NCBI GenBank assembly: GCA_030616425.1
Contig: JAUWXJ010000107.1
Coordinates: forward strand, 1 to 8,049
From: Desulfobacterales bacterium
GTDB lineage: Bacteria; Desulfobacterota; Desulfobacteria; Desulfobacterales; C00003060
Length of the DNA: 8,049 nt
Direction: 5' to 3'
The notes beneath the pieces were generated by a model that ran no database searches, was not told the DNA's origin, and was given only the letters and a program-made list of their open reading frames with translations. A program made the position numbers and the translations under genes. This document shows positions 5,986 through 8,049 of this stretch, piece after piece; positions within the stretch are counted from its first letter, which is position 1; every line of letters begins with the position of its first letter.

Positions 5986-6578
5986 TGACATTTATTATGG
6001 CCCTCCTTGGCGGGGGTATAGGGGCAGCCCTTGTCACGGCACTTTTTCAGATATGGTACAGCATGCGCCAAAGTGAATTTCAAATTATTCAGAATCAGCT
6101 TAGCGGACTGTATGGACCATTATATTATTTTACTTGTTTGAACAAGGCTATGTTTGATCTCTACAATAAATACCATGTTGCCTATGATAAAGAGCACAAA
6201 GATAAAAATATCGCACCCGAGGCTGCCGAGGACTTTCAAAAAGAAGCAGTAGCAATGTTAGAAGAGGCAAATTCATATATTAATACCGAGGTGATGCAGA
6301 ATAATGAAAAGATTATAGTATTGCTTGAAAATAACTGGCATTTGATTGATTCCGATGATGTAGAAATTTTTTCACGATTTCAAATTGATATATCTAGGCT
6401 AAAACGAGCTGAGGATCAAACCCTAAGGACAGCACTTTCCATAAAAAAGCACATAGGTTCTGTATCTTTTATGCGCCCAGAGATGATCGACAGGGTAAAG
6501 GAGAAGTGGAGTTTGAAAAGAAAACGCGTAGAGCAACTGACAAAGGGTTGGAGTTTATTCCGCCGAACCATCGGTTGA
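5985..6578 (+). CDS. Membrane-anchored helical protein, 197 residues, cassette-borne
   Basis: An N-terminal hydrophobic segment rich in Gly/Ala (residues 3-25, 'ALLGGGIGAALVTALFQIW') is a single membrane anchor with the rest in the cytoplasm. 'QNQLSGLYGPLYYF' (37-49) resembles a motif I have seen in uncharacterised anchored proteins of accessory regions. The remainder (50-190) is predicted all-helical and highly charged, with a basic end (KRKRVEQLTKGWSLFRR). AAGGGG lies 6 nt before the ATG, which overlaps the stop of a 23-codon ORF. The last codons run into the attC site at 6562-6635, as in integron cassettes, where the attC often overlaps or abuts the 3' end of the gene. No enzyme motif is seen and the function is unknown. 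Confidence 0.72.
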   Translation: MTFIMALLGGGIGAALVTALFQIWYSMRQSEFQIIQNQLSGLYGPLYYFTCLNKAMFDLYNKYHVAYDKEHKDKNIAPEAAEDFQKEAVAMLEEANSYINTEVMQNNEKIIVLLENNWHLIDSDDVEIFSRFQIDISRLKRAEDQTLRTALSIKKHIGSVSFMRPEMIDRVKEKWSLKRKRVEQLTKGWSLFRRTIG

Positions 6579-6635
6579 AGATAGACTGGCAAATCCGCTG
6601 CGCCCCTTTGCCAGCTATTAACCGGGCCGTTATGC
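6562..6635 (+). mobile_element. Integron attC recombination site
   Basis: The four core boxes of an attC site are present with canonical spacing. 1L is GCCGAAC (6562-6568), followed by a 5-nt spacer and 2L GTTGAAG (6574-6580). 2R is TATTAAC (6616-6622), followed by a 6-nt spacer and 1R GTTATGC (6629-6635). The aadA1 attC has the same 5/6 layout, with GTTCAAG as 2L. The halves fold as one long stem: CTGGCAAA/TTTGCCAG (6586-6593/6607-6614) around a 13-nt loop, then TAG/CTA, AA/TT and CGGTT/AACCG, with unpaired G6577 as the extrahelical base expected in the left arm and further bulges GA and A. It can be mistaken for a terminator, but no T-run follows. 1R fits GTTRRRY except for one base. Confidence 0.72.
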
Positions 6636-6665
6636 TATCAACGAGTCTTTAGGAGCTCCATTATT

Positions 6666-7643
6666 ATGTTTGATAAAATATTCGAAAAACGAGTGAAATT
6701 CGCGCTAGTGGCTGTCAAAAACGCCTATGTTGAACTCCCTGAAGACGAGAATTTCACGCATCGGTTGACTGATGGTACATGGATACTGACTAAAATTCCA
6801 ATGGAAATTGACACTGGGTGGAAAGAGTGGATTGGTTCGTTAAGATATGAATCATTGACCGACTCTAATTTTATTTTGGTCGATAGCGAAGGGACATCTA
6901 ATCCCGAAATTCTGGACGCTCAACATTTTGATCTTGAAAGAAAACTAATCCACCTTTTCCACATACTTCAGCTTTCAGGTGTCCTTGAATACAGCGAAGC
7001 TAATATCGTGGTTGGTTCGTTCTATAATGGAAACTCAGATGTGAGGAGAATGTCAAAGTTGCCCCAGTTTTTTTTCACAGGAGGTTATACTCGTAAACCT
7101 GTTAATATTGATCTCATAGAATCAGCTGTTAGATTACAAAAGGGCTTTAAGCAGATTGAATCTAATGGGAATGCCTTTCTACGGGTTAAAAAAGGGTTTA
7201 GAGTATTGATGGATGGTTTGAAGGAAAAAGACGGTGAAGATCGTATACATGAGTTTGTTAGATCTCTTGAGGCTCTTATTTTACCAGACATCGGGAAGAC
7301 CAAAGGACAATTTGTCCATCGATGCCAAACATTTGCCAAAGCAAGTGCAAAAGCAAAACAGATTCTGGAGGAGGCGTTCGATCTCCGCAGCATGTCAGAG
7401 CATCTGAATAACTGGGAGAAAGCATTAGAATCCTATCCAGTGAATGTGAGAGAAGAAACTGCTCTCTCACGGACTCGCCAGATGGAACGACTTGCTTGTC
7501 TTTCTTACGCTCGCTTGTTGGAATATCAATCGATAACACAGCACTTCATCTCCGAAAAAGACATGGAGTATTTTTGGGCGTTGCCAGATGATCAAAGAAA
7601 ACAGCTATGGGGTGATCAAGCTGATTTGAATAATATATTATGA
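6666..7643 (+). CDS. Uncharacterised protein with HEPN-like C-terminal domain, 325 residues
   Basis: ATG 6666 has AGGAG (6651-6655) 10 nt upstream and starts 30 nt after the attC 1R box. The N-terminal 150 residues are a mixed domain I do not recognise (beta-rich, with 'WKEWIGSLRYESL' near 52-64). From about 190 the protein is helical: 'RIHEFVRSLEALILPD' (193-208), 'QFVHRCQTFAKASAKA' (215-230) and 'FDLRSMSEHLNN' (238-249). This resembles the order of helices in Apea-like HEPN domains, including the R-x4-H motif (Arg241, His246) that carries RNase activity in HEPN toxins and effectors. The remaining stretch to 325 has another helical bundle and no membrane segment. Defence or toxin-like RNA cleavage is a reasonable inference but not shown. 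The motif could be coincidental. Confidence 0.7.
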   Translation: MFDKIFEKRVKFALVAVKNAYVELPEDENFTHRLTDGTWILTKIPMEIDTGWKEWIGSLRYESLTDSNFILVDSEGTSNPEILDAQHFDLERKLIHLFHILQLSGVLEYSEANIVVGSFYNGNSDVRRMSKLPQFFFTGGYTRKPVNIDLIESAVRLQKGFKQIESNGNAFLRVKKGFRVLMDGLKEKDGEDRIHEFVRSLEALILPDIGKTKGQFVHRCQTFAKASAKAKQILEEAFDLRSMSEHLNNWEKALESYPVNVREETALSRTRQMERLACLSYARLLEYQSITQHFISEKDMEYFWALPDDQRKQLWGDQADLNNIL

Positions 7644-7941
7644 TTTCCGGAGTTCAGCAATATCTGGATATGGAGATCCTTCACCCATCAGTAACTGTGT
7701 TTTGCCCGATCTCGCCGGTTTTCGATTTTCACGTAGTTTTACCAAAAACCCTCACATCTTAACGTCACGTGCCCCGCGCCGAAAATCCTAACCCCCACAC
7801 ATAGCTAATAAAAGTACAGCATCAGTCCACTATTCGCCCACCTTAATCCACGTATTGCCTTATTCTCCTAACTACCTGCCCCCCTATACCTCAGCTACAC
7901 CAAGCAACAAAACCCTGTCTTTTTCCCCGAAATATGCCTAA

Positions 7942-7957
7942 ACACTACATATAGTGT
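7942..7957. promoter_or_regulatory. Inverted repeat, operator-like
   Basis: ACACTA and TAGTGT are perfect 6-bp complements around a 4-nt loop CATA. The dyad sits 29 nt upstream of the -35 box of the promoter candidate, so it may bind an activator or repressor. No T-run follows, which argues against a terminator on the + strand. Confidence 0.35.
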
Positions 7958-7986
7958 CAAAGAACAAGAAATTCCACAATATTTAG

Positions 7987-8015
7987 TTGACTTGATGAAA
8001 AGAGTATGATATTAA
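7987..8015 (+). promoter_or_regulatory. Sigma-70-like promoter reading out of the window
   Basis: TTGACT (7987-7992, five of six consensus bases) is followed after 17 nt by TATTAA (8010-8015, four of six). A further 6-bp inverted repeat, TGATAT/ATATCA (8007-8012/8024-8029), overlaps the -10 region and could be an operator. No start codon with a ribosome binding site is visible before the window ends, so the transcribed gene lies beyond it. Confidence 0.45.
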
Positions 8016-8049
8016 TCAATGTTATATCAAGCGTGGAGTCCATCCGGAT

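Larger units (their letters stand above)
7644..8049. other. 406-base non-coding end region with G-poor stretch
   Basis: No ORF with a credible start is found on either strand. From 7781 to 7940 the + strand has 14 G against 58 C in 160 bases, with runs such as CCCCC (7792-7796) and CCCCCC (7879-7884). The - strand is correspondingly G-rich. Before this, 7644-7780 is of mixed composition and holds nothing recognised. After it come an inverted repeat (7942-7957) and a promoter candidate (7987-8015). Confidence 0.55.

Noticed and set aside
6586..6614. Hairpin CTGGCAAA/TTTGCCAG as a rho-independent terminator
   Set aside because: No T-run follows the stem, and the wider pairing and core boxes fit an attC site instead.

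Overview
The window reads as a bacterial chromosomal or metagenomic contig with two different sequence regimes. From 1 to about 4160 the genes are moderately GC-rich and look like housekeeping genes. From about 4600 to 7650 the codon use is clearly AT-richer, the genes are mostly unfamiliar and all lie on the + strand, and there are short repeats and an integron-type recombination site. That half reads as a horizontally acquired accessory region. The host cannot be named from the sequence. Tandem acyl-CoA ligase material, a lipoate-ligase-like protein and a Smr protein would suit a Desulfobacterota-like anaerobe, but this is a weak inference.

Region A (1-2848): the C-terminal end of a sodium:solute symporter is followed, with overlap, by two hybrid ORFs. 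The first (532-1956) starts as a lipoate-protein-ligase-like protein and ends as an acyl-CoA ligase. The second (1931-2848) starts as an acyl-CoA ligase and ends as the lipoate-ligase-like protein. Removing 827-2372 in silico rejoins an in-frame 257-codon lipoate-ligase-like gene. Joining the two ligase pieces at the same CCTG gives a normal-length ligase of about 523 residues. The lipoate-ligase gene is therefore interrupted by a circularly permuted acyl-CoA ligase unit, or the contig is chimeric there.

Region B (2849-4600): an intergenic stretch holds 9-nt tandem repeats and a 14-bp palindrome. After it come a small zinc-ribbon protein on the - strand, a divergent Smr-domain protein, an unlisted reading-frame remnant (4193-4369) and a small four-cysteine protein.

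Region C (4600-8049): a palindromic site precedes an FRG-domain gene. It is followed by a 98-residue unknown protein bracketed by two copies of a 22-nt repeat, a 23-residue ORF coupled to a membrane-anchored helical protein, an attC site of canonical integron layout (6562-6635), and a 325-residue protein with a HEPN-like R-x4-H motif. The last 400 bases are non-coding, with a strikingly G-poor stretch and a candidate promoter pointing out of the window. FRG, membrane-anchored and HEPN-like proteins together suggest a defence or stress island. No gene here matches a named defence system that I can recognise.
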